NCBI GenBank assembly: GCA_963759875.1
Contig: CAVXBB010000015.1
Span: 1,798,001 to 1,862,000, forward strand
Direction of reading: 5' to 3'
DNA length: 64,000 nucleotides
Source of the DNA: JAFAGX01 sp963759875
GTDB lineage: Bacteria > Acidobacteriota > Terriglobia > Terriglobales > Acidobacteriaceae
In this document: in pieces, positions 8,310 through 18,050 of the stretch
Layout: every line of letters starts with the position of its first letter
How positions within the stretch are numbered: position 1 is the stretch's first letter
Position numbers and translations under genes: made by a program
The notes under the pieces: model-generated
The model's input: only the letters and a program-made list of their open reading frames with translations
The model's database searches: none
Told to the model about the DNA's origin: nothing

Positions 8310-10605
8310 CTATCGCTGTTGGCGAGCGCGAGCCCTGCGATAATCGTCAGCAGTTGTGCGGTAGCACGGCAAGCTGGTTTGTCGCTGCCGAATGGACTTG
8401 GTGCTCAGCTGAATACGATCTGCTTTCGGCCAGCCGACTGCATTAGCCGAAGACTCTACTTGCGTGAAAGTTTCGTCGCAACTTGGGTCGCGTGTAGCGC
8501 GTAGATTTTCTATCGATGGATAATTCGGGCCGTACTCCGAAAGCCGCCTCTGGTAAGGAAGAAAATCGTAAACAAGCTTTATCAGCCGTGATTGATGCCG
8601 GGCAACCCGCTCTTCCGCGATGAAGACCTCGTAGCTCAAAAAATAGGAAGAGGCCGGAAGAACCAAAGCGGGTCCGATAAAGTCCACACTCAGCTCTTTA
8701 GTCTCAGGGAACTTTGGATCAGCTAACTCTTTGTCATTGGTCGTGCTTCCTACGCTGTCGCTTACGATTTCGCCGGGGAGCAGGCCGCCGGGCCGTGCAC
8801 TCGCAAGTGTAAGCGGACTGCTGTTTGTGCCTGTGCTCGCGCTCTGAATCACAGCACGAGGCGGCTGGACTTGCATGCCACTGCCGCGCAGCGAGTTCAA
8901 TGCCTGTCCGCTACCACTTCGGCCGAAACCAGCCATGGACGGCGGAGGAGGTACGACACGGCCAGCAACACCGCCGATAACGCCGCGGGCCTGCGTCCCT
9001 ACCCCGTTGAGCTGGGGAGCAGGCGGCACAACTTGCGCGTTGGCAACGGATAAGGACTTTCCGTATTGCCCACCGGAGCCATGGATGCCGTTAATCGAGG
9101 GCGGGGGTGGCACAACGAGAGCGGGCCTGCCGTCGCCACTGCCCGTGGCATAACTCGCTGCAATTTGAACCACAGGAGGCGGCGGCACAACCTGTGTTCC
9201 GGTACCGGCCGCGGAACTCATCTGATGTTTGGAGCCCCCGAGACCGGCAAACGACGGCGGAGGGGGCACGATTACCGGTGTTGTGTCGCCCAAATTACTG
9301 TGATTGGCAGCAAAGGTTATTTTGCTTTCATAGAGGCGCACATCAGGCGTTGGGCCGACAACCTTGATTTGCCCAATGCTCAGAGAGACAGGGTGTCGAA
9401 TCGAGTCAGGTACAGATGGCGCTGGCCCGATGACCTTCAATTGCCCGATGCTCAAATTTTCGGAACCGCGCAGTGACTGAGGTACGGCTGGCGCAGGTGC
9501 CACGACCGCCAACGTCGCTAGGACCAGGTGTGTTCCTCCTGAAACTGCAGAGATCTCCGGTGGCGGAGCAAGCGCCGCAGCGTTCGGAGCGGGTGCAACT
9601 GGCTGAGTTCGCATCGTCGCCGACATTGGGACGGCAGGCAGCGTCGCATTGTGCGCGAGAATGCGCAACCGGCGCAAGTCTTGATCCGGCGAAAGCTTTG
9701 GGCGGGACAATAGATGCTTCGGCTCTCGCGGGGCCCGATCCTCTCCTTACGGATAAAGCCGGTAATTTGGTCTTTGCCGATAAAACCGGTGATTTGGCCA
9801 AAGCCGTTGTGTGCTGTGGTGTCGCCGGTTGTTTTGTAACCAGTGGCAAATACTCCGCAGGTAAGTAGTAGACGATATCTTCTTTATTAAAGCTCGGAGT
9901 TTGGCGGAGCCGTGGCTGGGAAAGTCCGAGTTCAAGAAGAGCACCCAGCCCGGCCAGCATGATGGTCTGCAAGACCATGGATTGCGCAAATTGTTTCCAA
10001 GGCACTCGCGAAGGGACAAACACATCCGGCCAGAACCGTCCCGGTCGCGAAGTCAGCTTGAGTGATGCAGTCCGCGGAGGGTGTACCAGATCCACCAGGT
10101 TGCTAAGGAAGACGCGGTACGCCGGTTCAAATTCGATGAGCAGGCTGGGAACTGGCACCGGCTTATTTGATGATGGTGGCACAAGCGCGGTTTGCGCCAG
10201 CTGATCGAGGACGGCGAGATCACCATCATGAAACGCAAAACGCTGTGACGAGAAAACCTCCAAAAGCCCAACTACTTGGCCGTGTAATGGGATGGGCGCG
10301 GCGAGGATGGACCGGATACCCAGAGTACGACAGATCTCGGCATCAACCCGTGGATCAGCACTCGAGTCATCGCAGCGTATTGCCTTGCCACTGCGGATAC
10401 ACTCAGCAGAAAACCCGGTGCTCACGTCAACCCGGCAGCCCAAAGTTGGGGCGTTTGTTCCTACGGTCGCTTTGCAGATCATCGAGCCCTGGTGTGCCAA
10501 GGCGATAGCAGCTGCGGTACCACGGGTAAGCACCTGGGCACGCTGAGTGACCGATTGCAGGATTGCGCTCGGGTCTGAGCCGAAGGTTTGGGGGAGAGAC
10601 TGCAT
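8310..10605 (-). CDS. GAF-domain membrane protein with proline-rich repeat tail (one frameshift near 9703)
   Basis: Two overlapping minus-strand frames (10605 to about 9703, then about 9705 to 8310) read as one protein of roughly 765 residues if one C is removed from the CCC run near 9703, giving a continuous IVPPKLSPDQDLRRLR. The first part has a GAF domain (residues about 10-150, GIRSILAAPIPLHGQVVGLLE) and a membrane segment (MVLQTIMLAGLGALLELGL). The second part carries degenerate repeats of VVPPPPS type at least five times plus KVIGPAPS/KVVGPTPD, then a conserved tail with KLVYDFLPYQRRLSEYGPNYP and RDPSCDET. The start has a good AAAGGGAA site. Its function is unknown; the proline-rich envelope-spanning region recalls TonB-like proteins, but I see no TonB C-terminal domain. 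Confidence 0.7.
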
Positions 10606-10972
10606 TCAGTTCCCTTTGAGCTAATAGGCCGCGCTTGCGTGTAAGTGATCGGCCTTTCCGTTCCGCAGTTTCCAATCTTTCAGCCTGCCGCAGCAAGATG
10701 CCTGGAGTACCGGCAGTTCGCTAGCCACTTGGGCAGCTATGGGATACCCTCTCGCACAGACCGGCTGAATGGTGCGAAGTTGATCCTAGCGCGCTGCCGG
10801 TTCCGGCTGAAGCCTCTTGATTTCAGGTGGATAACGAAAGTAACCGCAGGTGAGTCTTCACGAGATTTTAGATAACTTGCGCTGTTCACGCGCGCCATTT
10901 CTATCGGCGAGCGGACGCTGCTAATCTGGATATCGGGTTACGACGTTTCCGGTTGGGAATAATCGATCTTCC
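10606..10972. other. Intergenic region between divergent genes
   Basis: This 367-base stretch separates the GAF/proline-rich gene (minus) from hpnI (plus) and must hold both promoters. Short frames here have no family signature. I see no clear terminator, repeat or RNA structure. Confidence 0.5.
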
Positions 10973-12142
10973 ATGATCCAGCAAGTTCTTCGAGCCGTCG
11001 AGCTCTTGGCTGCGGCAGGAGCAATTGCAAGCATCGCTTATTACGCCGTGTGCCTTTGGAGCGCAAGCCGTTTCCTGAAGGACTCACCGTGCTTAGGTCA
11101 ACCTGAAACTCGTTTTGCAGTCTCCATATTGAAGCCTCTCAAAGGCACCGATCCGGAGATGTATGACTGCTTTCGGAGCCATTGCCTTCAGGAATACGGT
11201 GTATACCAGATAATTTTCGGTGTGAGCGACGTAGATGATCCCGCAATTAAGCTGGTTGAGCGGCTGAAGTCGGAATTTCCGGAGCGCGATATCCAACTGG
11301 TTCACTGTTCGAAAGACTTGGGCAGCAACACCAAAGTGAGCAACCTGGCGCAGATGCTGCCCCTCGCGACTTACGAATACATCCTCGTAAACGACAGTGA
11401 TATCCGTGTGCCTCCGGATTACCTCCGCGAAGCGATCGCGCCTCTGGCTAATCCTGAGATTGGCCTGGTAACGTGTCCCTATCGTGGCGTTCCTAACAAG
11501 ACGTTGGGATCCGTGCTTGAATCGCTTGGGATTGGTACTGATTTTTTGCCCGGAGTCTTGGTGGCGCGAGCTTTCGAGGGAATGAAGTTTGGTTTGGGAT
11601 CAACGCTGGCATTTCGTCGCCGTGACCTCGAGTCTGTTGGCGGGTTCGAGGCCTTTTTAGATTATCTCGCGGACGATTACGAAATCGGCCAGCGTATCGC
11701 GAGACTGGGGATGAAAATTCAATTATCGAGCGCGGTAGTGGACAGCATCCTGCCACCATACACAATGCGAAGCTTTCTTGCTCACCAACTGCGTTGGGCA
11801 CGTACGATCAGAAACGTACGCCCATCGGGATACATTGGCCTGGGAATCACCTTCGGTTTGCCTTGGGCTGTGCTGGCGCTCATTCTTGCACGTGGCGCCC
11901 TTTGGGCGTGGATTCTGCTTGTAGTCACCTTGGCATTACGGTTCGCAGTCGCGGCCTACGTTGAGAACAAAATACTGCGGGATTTTGAGCCAAACCGGCT
12001 CTGGCTATTGCCGTTCCGAGATGTTTTGGCGCTGTTCATATGGGTAATCAGCTTTGCCGGACGTACAGTTGTCTGGCGTGGCACGGCTTACAAGCTGAGA
12101 CAAGGGAAACTTGCGAGGATGGCAGGTACCGGGTCAGTGTGA
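10973..12142 (+). CDS. hpnI: Ceramide-glucosyltransferase-like hopanoid glycosyltransferase HpnI
   Basis: 389 residues of a processive-type GT2 family enzyme. It begins with a membrane helix (residues about 8-32), followed by the catalytic domain: SILKPLKGTDPEMYDCFRSH, the metal/nucleotide-binding NDSDIRV near 140, the acceptor motif DDYEIGQRI near 226, and the QLRWART version of Q-x-x-R-W near 270. Two or three C-terminal membrane helices follow. HpnI is known to transfer N-acetylglucosamine to bacteriohopanetetrol at the membrane. No other hopanoid gene is in the window, so HpnI is inferred from sequence pattern alone; a ceramide or other lipid glucosyltransferase is the alternative. Its last nine bases overlap the end of the convergent GT39 gene. 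Confidence 0.8.
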   Translation: MIQQVLRAVELLAAAGAIASIAYYAVCLWSASRFLKDSPCLGQPETRFAVSILKPLKGTDPEMYDCFRSHCLQEYGVYQIIFGVSDVDDPAIKLVERLKSEFPERDIQLVHCSKDLGSNTKVSNLAQMLPLATYEYILVNDSDIRVPPDYLREAIAPLANPEIGLVTCPYRGVPNKTLGSVLESLGIGTDFLPGVLVARAFEGMKFGLGSTLAFRRRDLESVGGFEAFLDYLADDYEIGQRIARLGMKIQLSSAVVDSILPPYTMRSFLAHQLRWARTIRNVRPSGYIGLGITFGLPWAVLALILARGALWAWILLVVTLALRFAVAAYVENKILRDFEPNRLWLLPFRDVLALFIWVISFAGRTVVWRGTAYKLRQGKLARMAGTGSV

Positions 12143-13981
12143 GAAGGGTAGAGGATGGTTCATTAGAATTGATTTTCCGCCGCTACGTGCCAGCGTAAAC
12201 GAGTTTTCCGATACAAGCTCTCTTGGTGCGGTTTGATCGGTCCAAAAGAAAACACGTTTCGGGCTATTCCACAAATCCTTAAATGATTTTTCATCTTCAA
12301 AGATTTTTGCAGCGTCGGGAAATTGGGACCCAAACCACAGATTTCCAGCAGGCTCATGTAGGCTTAGCAAAGGTATGCCTGTATAAAAGTTCAAGGTTGA
12401 GGCGTTCTCGTAGAGGCCATCCACAAGCACAACATCTCCGGGTCGATAGTTCTGCTTAATGGCAACGGCAAGTTGCTTAGAAGAGAGGATCGGTGAAAAT
12501 CTTACAAATGCGTTGTGAACGCACCCCAGCAGCACAATCATCATCAACAGCAAAGCCGTGTTCCCAGGCGTCGGCTTCTCGCGACGGCGAAACATCCAGT
12601 TCAATCCCGTCCCGATAAGCAGTGCGAGCGAAAACCCCAGTAGTGGTCCATGAAACGCGCCGATAGCTTGCGGCGTCAGATCGAAGAAGTGGCCGAATGA
12701 GAGCGCATAATCCTGAGGGTTCCTTCTTAAAAGCTCCGCCAGATCAGTTCCGGGAGAAGGTGTTTTCGAATAGAGCAAGAACACGATCCCCGTAAGGCAG
12801 GCAAAATCGCCGATGACGAACAAAACAAAGGATGAGATCTTACCCAAGCGCCGTTCCGACGCGGCCGCGTCAGGTTGCGCTTCTCGCTGTAGCCAGAGTC
12901 CAATCAAGAGCGCCAAACCAGGCAAGGCTGGAATTGTGTAGTACTCCTGGCGCGTGGAGAAACTGAAAAATACCAGAATGACCAAGGGCCAAAGCAAGAA
13001 TAGCAAGGCGGGGTTCTGTTGCCGAAGGGGGAATTCTCGCCAGCGAATTGCGATGTTCCTCAGAGCCTGTGGAAGAAACACGAACCAAGGCACAACCCAG
13101 ACCAGTACCAAGGCCCAATAGACCAGCAGCGGCACCGTATCGTAATCTCGCGGAACCCGTTTGTTCAGGTAGCGCAAGAAATGTTCATTAACAAAATAAA
13201 ACCACAGAAACCCGCGCACAGAGCCCTGACTTGGGTTTCGGACAGCGGCAAGAATGTGCCATGGCGCGGCAATGACCAGGAACACACACGTACTGGAAAA
13301 GAGACGAAGTCGGAGCATGTGCTTAATGTTTCTGGTGAGCAGAAGGTACACGAAGATTACGGCGGCGGGGAAGACCAGTCCGATTAATCCTTTCGTGAGC
13401 ACGTTTAACGCGCAGGTTGCGGCCAGGCCCCAGCAAGTTGCTCGCGAAGGCAGATCTTCGTCAAGCGAACGTAGAAAAAACCAGAAGGTCAAGGCGAGCC
13501 ACAGCGCGACCAAGACCTCAGGAATCAGAAATCGCGTAAAGAGATACGGTCCAACAGACGTGGCCAGGACCAGCGCCGAATATAATGCACCACGCTCGCC
13601 GTTGCACCGGAGCCCAATCGAATAGGTGACCAGCAACAGAGCGAGAAAACCAACGATGAGTGGTAGCCGAGTGCTCCAGTCTTTCACGCCAAAGAGAAAA
13701 TAACTTGTGGCCACGCTCCAATACATGAGCGGGGCTTTTTCAAGGTAGCGGATTCCGTTGTTGATATGCAGCGTTACCCAATCATGGCTCTCCAGCATCT
13801 CGCGGGCAGCTTCTGCGTGGACAGAATCAGCATCGTCGAGCAAGGGCGGCGTGAAAATGCCCGATACGTAAATAACACCCCAGAACAAAACAACAATTAC
13901 GACGGAGACGAAGCGAGGCTTTGATTGAATCCTGGGGGGAGTTGCAGGAACAGTTACAGTCTGCAGAACCGGCGAGGTCAT
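12134..13981 (-). CDS. ArnT-like GT39 family glycosyltransferase (integral membrane)
   Basis: 615 residues with about a dozen hydrophobic helices. The first periplasmic loop has the family's acidic catalytic region (PPLLDDADSVHAEAAREML, near residues 45-64) and YLEKAPLMYW near 80, as in ArnT and protein O-mannosyltransferases, which use polyprenyl-phosphate sugars as donors to modify lipid A or proteins in the periplasm. The acceptor is unknown here. Its ATG overlaps the stop of the preceding response-regulator gene in an ATGA, which suggests translational coupling in a histidine kinase - regulator - GT39 operon. The gene tail overlaps the end of the convergent hpnI by nine bases. Confidence 0.85.
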   Translation of the reverse strand: MTSPVLQTVTVPATPPRIQSKPRFVSVVIVVLFWGVIYVSGIFTPPLLDDADSVHAEAAREMLESHDWVTLHINNGIRYLEKAPLMYWSVATSYFLFGVKDWSTRLPLIVGFLALLLVTYSIGLRCNGERGALYSALVLATSVGPYLFTRFLIPEVLVALWLALTFWFFLRSLDEDLPSRATCWGLAATCALNVLTKGLIGLVFPAAVIFVYLLLTRNIKHMLRLRLFSSTCVFLVIAAPWHILAAVRNPSQGSVRGFLWFYFVNEHFLRYLNKRVPRDYDTVPLLVYWALVLVWVVPWFVFLPQALRNIAIRWREFPLRQQNPALLFLLWPLVILVFFSFSTRQEYYTIPALPGLALLIGLWLQREAQPDAAASERRLGKISSFVLFVIGDFACLTGIVFLLYSKTPSPGTDLAELLRRNPQDYALSFGHFFDLTPQAIGAFHGPLLGFSLALLIGTGLNWMFRRREKPTPGNTALLLMMIVLLGCVHNAFVRFSPILSSKQLAVAIKQNYRPGDVVLVDGLYENASTLNFYTGIPLLSLHEPAGNLWFGSQFPDAAKIFEDEKSFKDLWNSPKRVFFWTDQTAPRELVSENSFTLARSGGKSILMNHPLPFSH

Positions 13982-14433
13982 GAAGGATAAATCATTATAC
14001 TGACACTCTGCAGATCACTACTCGAACTGCATGCAGCCCTGCCGCGAGGCTGATCTTCGCGGAGAAGCTGGCGTATTTTCGCTGCAAGAGTATCCAAACC
14101 AAACGGCTTCTGCAACAAACATGCGCTGGCTTGAATTTTGCCATGACGCAGAATGGTATTTTCAGCATAGCCGGAAATAAAAAGTACTTTCATCCGCGGA
14201 CGCTCCGCTGCTAGCCGCTCAGCCAAGTTTGGCCCGCTCATCTGCGGCATAACCACGTCGCTCACCATTAAATCGATAGGGCCGCAGTAATCTCTTGAAA
14301 CGCGAAGTGCATCTTCTCCATTGGAGGCTTCCAATATCGTGTACCCTCCTCGCGTGAGGAACTCCCGCATGGATTCGCGCACTGCAGCCTCATCTTCCAC
14401 CAATAAAAGGGTCTCCCAACCTCCTGGCGACAT
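13978..14433 (-). CDS. Single-domain response regulator (CheY-like receiver)
   Basis: 151 residues consisting of one receiver domain: LLLVEDEAAVRESM with the acidic pair near residue 13, the phosphoacceptor Asp in DLMVSDVVMPQMSGP near 59, the switch residue in VLFISGYAE and the conserved Lys in LQKPF near 109. A short Ser-rich tail follows, with no DNA-binding output domain. It starts two bases after the stop of the PAS histidine kinase and overlaps the GT39 gene by four bases, so it is almost certainly the phosphorylation partner of that kinase. Receivers of this type (GYTILEASNGEDAL) often derive from the C-terminus of a hybrid kinase, so the gene may be a split hybrid. Confidence 0.9.
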   Translation of the reverse strand: MSPGGWETLLLVEDEAAVRESMREFLTRGGYTILEASNGEDALRVSRDYCGPIDLMVSDVVMPQMSGPNLAERLAAERPRMKVLFISGYAENTILRHGKIQASACLLQKPFGLDTLAAKIRQLLREDQPRGRAACSSSSDLQSVSIMIYPS

Positions 14434-14435
14434 AG

Positions 14436-15980
14436 CTATGGGCTGGATACACCCGCTTGCACGTTCTCGTGCCGTGCCTTGGGCAAGTAGATCTTGAACG
14501 AAGTTCCCAGGCCGGGTTCACTGTAGACCCAAATGAAGCCACCGTTCTGCTTGACAATGCCGTACACAGTCGCCAGTCCGAGTCCCGTTCCTTTGTCTTC
14601 ATCCTTGGTGGTGTAGAACGGCTCAAAAATGTGCGCGAGGTGCTCTTGGGGTATTCCCATTCCCGAGTCGGTAACAGAAAGCAGCACATAATCGCCGGAT
14701 GGCACGACGGAATGACGCTGGCTGTAGGTTTCATCTAAGTGAACGTTGCTGGTCTCGATGCTCAGTTTGCCACCACCAGGCATCGCATCACGCGCATTAG
14801 CAGCCAGGTTCATCACAATCTGCTCGATTTGCACCGGATCCGCATTAACCTTGTCCAAGTCACGGCCAGGTACGAACGACAGTTCAATATCTTCACCGAT
14901 CAGGCGGGGCAACATTCTTCCGATCTCGAGCAGCACCGCATTTAAATCTAGCAGTTGCAGAGATTGCATCTGTTTCCGACCGAATGCCAGAAGCTGCCGG
15001 GTGAGATCGGCGGCGCGTCGTGATGCATTGATGATCTCTCGAACCTTTTCGCGTGCCGGGTGATCGACGGGAAGAGTATCGAGCGTCAATTGCGAGCAAG
15101 CGCTGATCACCATTAGCAAATTATTGAAGTCATGGGCCACCCCACCTGCCAGGCGGCCAATGGCATCCATTTTTTGCGCCTGCTCCAGCTGAGATTCGAG
15201 TCTGCGTTGATCCGTGATGTCCCTGCCAGTCGAGATGTAATGCGTAATCTCTCCGGCCGTATTTCGCAGCGGAGTGATCGATTTTTCAAGAATAAAGGTC
15301 TCTCCATTCTTTTTGCGGTTCATCACAATGCCGTGAAAGGTATTGCCAGAGAGGACAGTGTTCCACATCTCCTCGTAGAGTTCGCCTGGCTGCTGTTCCG
15401 ATTTCAGCAAACCGAGTGTCTGCCCGACCACCTCTTGTTTTGAATATCCGGTCAGAGCCTCAAAGGCCGGGTTCACGTATTCCAAAACGCATGAGCGGTC
15501 GGTAATCATAACGACGTCGGGCGATTGCTCGACGGTACGACGAAGTTGCTGAATCAGTTCCTCGGAAGTCTGCTCTTGCTGTTCCCGACGGTAATATGTC
15601 ATTGCGCTGAGAACGGCAATGGCGAGACATCTACTCGCAGGTTTACAACCCCGGACAGAATTGCAAAACACTGACTGCACAATTTTTCTTATTGTCGAAT
15701 CTCCTTGCTTGCCGTGAAGACAAATTACCGGCGGGAGCTTTTCATGCAACGGTCCAAGCCCCGCGATGCTATCGGTTTCGCCGTCGACCAGCACCAAATC
15801 GTATTGTTGCTGAAGTAGATGATGGTGGGGGTCGTCGGTTGAAGAGAAACAGTCAACATACAGCCTGTCTTGCCCTATTTGCATCAGCAGGTCGCGCAGA
15901 CGATTGAAGTTACTGTGTGCTTTTCCAAGGAGAAGCAGCCGCATGTTACCAGGGGCGCTCTGTGCTTCCTTTTCCGCCAT
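14436..15980 (-). CDS. PAS-domain sensor histidine kinase with N-terminal pseudo-receiver
   Basis: 514 residues, predicted cytoplasmic. Residues about 12-120 resemble a receiver fold (LLLLGKAHSNF, YDLVLVDGE) without a clear full acidic pocket. A PAS domain with PAC motif follows at about 145-265 (VVMITDRSCVLEYVNPAFE, HYISTGRDITDQ). The phosphoacceptor block GGVAHDFNNLL lies near residue 285, and the HATPase domain has NLAANARDAMPGGG, SVTDSGMGIP and GTGLGLATVYG. These are the classic N, G1 and G2 boxes. The downstream single-domain receiver and GT39 genes are on the same strand with 2-base spacing and 4-base overlap, so the kinase probably signals to that receiver. The stimulus is unknown. Confidence 0.9.
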   Translation of the reverse strand: MAEKEAQSAPGNMRLLLLGKAHSNFNRLRDLLMQIGQDRLYVDCFSSTDDPHHHLLQQQYDLVLVDGETDSIAGLGPLHEKLPPVICLHGKQGDSTIRKIVQSVFCNSVRGCKPASRCLAIAVLSAMTYYRREQQEQTSEELIQQLRRTVEQSPDVVMITDRSCVLEYVNPAFEALTGYSKQEVVGQTLGLLKSEQQPGELYEEMWNTVLSGNTFHGIVMNRKKNGETFILEKSITPLRNTAGEITHYISTGRDITDQRRLESQLEQAQKMDAIGRLAGGVAHDFNNLLMVISACSQLTLDTLPVDHPAREKVREIINASRRAADLTRQLLAFGRKQMQSLQLLDLNAVLLEIGRMLPRLIGEDIELSFVPGRDLDKVNADPVQIEQIVMNLAANARDAMPGGGKLSIETSNVHLDETYSQRHSVVPSGDYVLLSVTDSGMGIPQEHLAHIFEPFYTTKDEDKGTGLGLATVYGIVKQNGGFIWVYSEPGLGTSFKIYLPKARHENVQAGVSSP

Positions 15981-16263
15981 GCATGCTCCGTCTATGTCTA
16001 TATCGGACGGGTGGCCAACTTAATAAGTCGTTCGGCAAAGATTTCGGGTCAGACCGGAAGGCGTTTCACTTCAGGAAAAGTGGGGAGGCACAGCGCTCAA
16101 GTGGAGTTTTACCCGCGTTTATTGAACAACGTGAGATGGGCTTTGCTGTCAAACCTTTGCAGGACAGACATTAGGGATGCCAGATGTGAAATTCGGCTTG
16201 CGAATAAGGCGGCCTGGATTTCTGATTTTGGATAATGTCTCGCGATCGTGCGCACGATCAGCA

Positions 16264-16641
16264 TCAGCCTGTCTTTTGCCGCTGATAATACCTGCGTGCT
16301 TTGTCGCGGTTGCCGCAGGTTCTCATATCACACCAACGTCGGCGATGATTCTTAGTCTTATCAAGGAACAACCATGCACATGTTTCGGACGCGCACTGCC
16401 GAACATCAGCCAAATCCTCAGATGTGAGTAATTCTGCCGCTGACCGAGCGACTGGCCAAAGCATCGAGTCCAGATGATTCCCCGGCAAGATCCATTCCCA
16501 TGCGAAATGTCGATTTGCTTGCACTACTTGGGCATGTTGTGAGGCTTTCTGTGTTGCCTCGTTGAGCGTGGCCAATGCCGTGCTGGGGATAACGCGCCGC
16601 CGCGTGGTTCTGGTAAGTACCTGCCGAAAACAGGTGGCCAA
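16264..16641 (-). pseudogene. CGNR zinc-finger protein, N-terminally truncated
   Basis: The last 80 residues carry the unmistakable CGNR zinc-finger block: SMLWPVARSAAELLTSEDL, then RQCASETCAWLFLDKTKNH and RRWCDMRTCGNRDKARR, with four cysteines spaced as in the family. Complete members are about 190-200 residues, with an N-terminal ABATE domain that usually begins with a GGHPALDF-like motif. Only about 125 residues are readable here, from a TTG codon, and the upstream frame hits a stop at 16696-16698 with no such N-terminus in any frame. I therefore treat it as a truncated gene, although a short active protein cannot be excluded. CGNR proteins are suspected transcription regulators. About 280 bases of unassigned sequence separate it from the kinase. 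Confidence 0.65.
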
Positions 16642-16753
16642 TCTTGAAAGGGAAGGGCAGGTGCATTTCCGGAAGGCCGAAGAGTTCGCTGCCGATTAAC
16701 AGTTGAGCCCTGCGCCAGATTCTGGCCACGCAAGCCTGCTATGCTGCTACCGC

Positions 16754-17998
16754 ATGCACTCGCTGTCTCCGGTGGTATTGTCCGACGCGCAACAACTTAC
16801 TGCTTACGCCATCTTCGTGGCCAGTTACCTGGTTTTCGCGATCGGTAAATTTCCCGGCCTCAAGATCGACCGTCCCGGTGCCGCGATAATCGCGGTCGCC
16901 ATGGTCGCATGCCGTGTTGTGAATGCGCGGGACGCGCTCCAGTTCATCGATCTTCCGACTCTGGTATTGCTGTTTTCCATGATGCTGATCGTCGGCAATC
17001 TGCATCTGGTGGGCTTTTTCGAATGGAATGCGGCAGTTGTACTGCAACGACTTCATCCCGCGCAACTCTTGCCGGCGGTGGTGTTCACGGCCGGAATTCT
17101 TTCCGCTTTCTTTGTGAACGATATCGTGTGCCTCGTCATGGTGCCATTCGTACTTAATATCGTGAAACGGATGCAGTTACAACCAACCCCTTATCTCTTG
17201 GCTGTTGCGACCGCATCGAACATCGGCAGCGTAGCCACCATCACCGGTAATCCCCAGAACATGCTTATTGGTTCGTTCTCCGGCATTCACTATCGCGAGT
17301 TTCTTTCCCACCTAGGCCCAGTCGCCGTCATGGGCTTGTTTCTGGATTGGGCCGTGTTGCATTGGGTCTACGTGCGGAAATCCGAGACACTGCTGCGAAC
17401 GGAGGAAAAGATTTCATTGCCTCCGCTAGACCTCTCACACCTCACGAAACCCGCCATTGTGGTCACTGTCGTGGTTGTGGGCTTTTTTGCCGGTGTCCCA
17501 CCCGCCATGATGGCGGCCCTGGGTGCGGCCGCATTGCTCATCACCAGAACTATCGAGCCCAGAAAACTTTATGACGAAGTGGATTGGGGCCTGCTCGTAT
17601 TCTTCGTTGGGCTGTTTCTGATCGTAGGCGGCGCCGAGAACGCCGGCATAGTAAAGAATATGCTCGGGGTCGCCGAGCATTTGAACCTCCAACATATGGC
17701 ATCATTTGTGACCGCCGTTACCTTGTTGAGTAATCTCGTCAGCAATGTACCCGCCGTCATGCTTCTGAAATCTCTGATTCCGAGCTTTGCAAATGCGCGT
17801 ACCGCTTGGCTGGCTCTGGCTATGTCTTCCACGTTGGCGGGAAACCTTACCATCACTGGAAGCGTGGCCAATATCATCGTGGTGGAAACGGCGAAGCCCG
17901 AGATTGAGATTGAATTCTGGGATTATTTCCGGGTAGGCTTACCGATTACCATTCTGACTTTGGTGGTCGGTTCGCTGTGGTTGTCATTCGTCCGATAA
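16754..17998 (+). CDS. ArsB/SLC13-type anion or Na+/H+ transporter
   Basis: About 414 residues from the ATG at 16754 (protein MHSLSPVVLSD); an in-frame TTG at 16703 would add 17 unlikely residues. The protein is almost entirely hydrophobic, with ten or more helices. Family signatures are FVNDIVCLVMVPFVL near residue 115, TGNPQNMLIGSFSGI near 165 and GNLTITGSVANIIVVETA near 370, matching the two inverted Asn-containing re-entrant motifs of the ion transporter superfamily (ArsB, NhaD, CitM, SLC13). The substrate cannot be read: arsenite, sulfate, dicarboxylate and Na+/H+ are all possible. No arsenic genes lie nearby. The next gene, an acetamidase homologue, is on the same strand 52 bases downstream. 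Confidence 0.85.
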   Translation: MHSLSPVVLSDAQQLTAYAIFVASYLVFAIGKFPGLKIDRPGAAIIAVAMVACRVVNARDALQFIDLPTLVLLFSMMLIVGNLHLVGFFEWNAAVVLQRLHPAQLLPAVVFTAGILSAFFVNDIVCLVMVPFVLNIVKRMQLQPTPYLLAVATASNIGSVATITGNPQNMLIGSFSGIHYREFLSHLGPVAVMGLFLDWAVLHWVYVRKSETLLRTEEKISLPPLDLSHLTKPAIVVTVVVVGFFAGVPPAMMAALGAAALLITRTIEPRKLYDEVDWGLLVFFVGLFLIVGGAENAGIVKNMLGVAEHLNLQHMASFVTAVTLLSNLVSNVPAVMLLKSLIPSFANARTAWLALAMSSTLAGNLTITGSVANIIVVETAKPEIEIEFWDYFRVGLPITILTLVVGSLWLSFVR

Positions 17999-18050
17999 TA
18001 CTGAACGGAATCGTGGTCGGCGCAAAGGCATGAATTCAACAGGGAACGCA

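Noticed and set aside
16177..16431. Plus-strand frame of 84 codons before the anion transporter
   Set aside because: It is antisense to the CGNR zinc-finger block, which has clear family residues.
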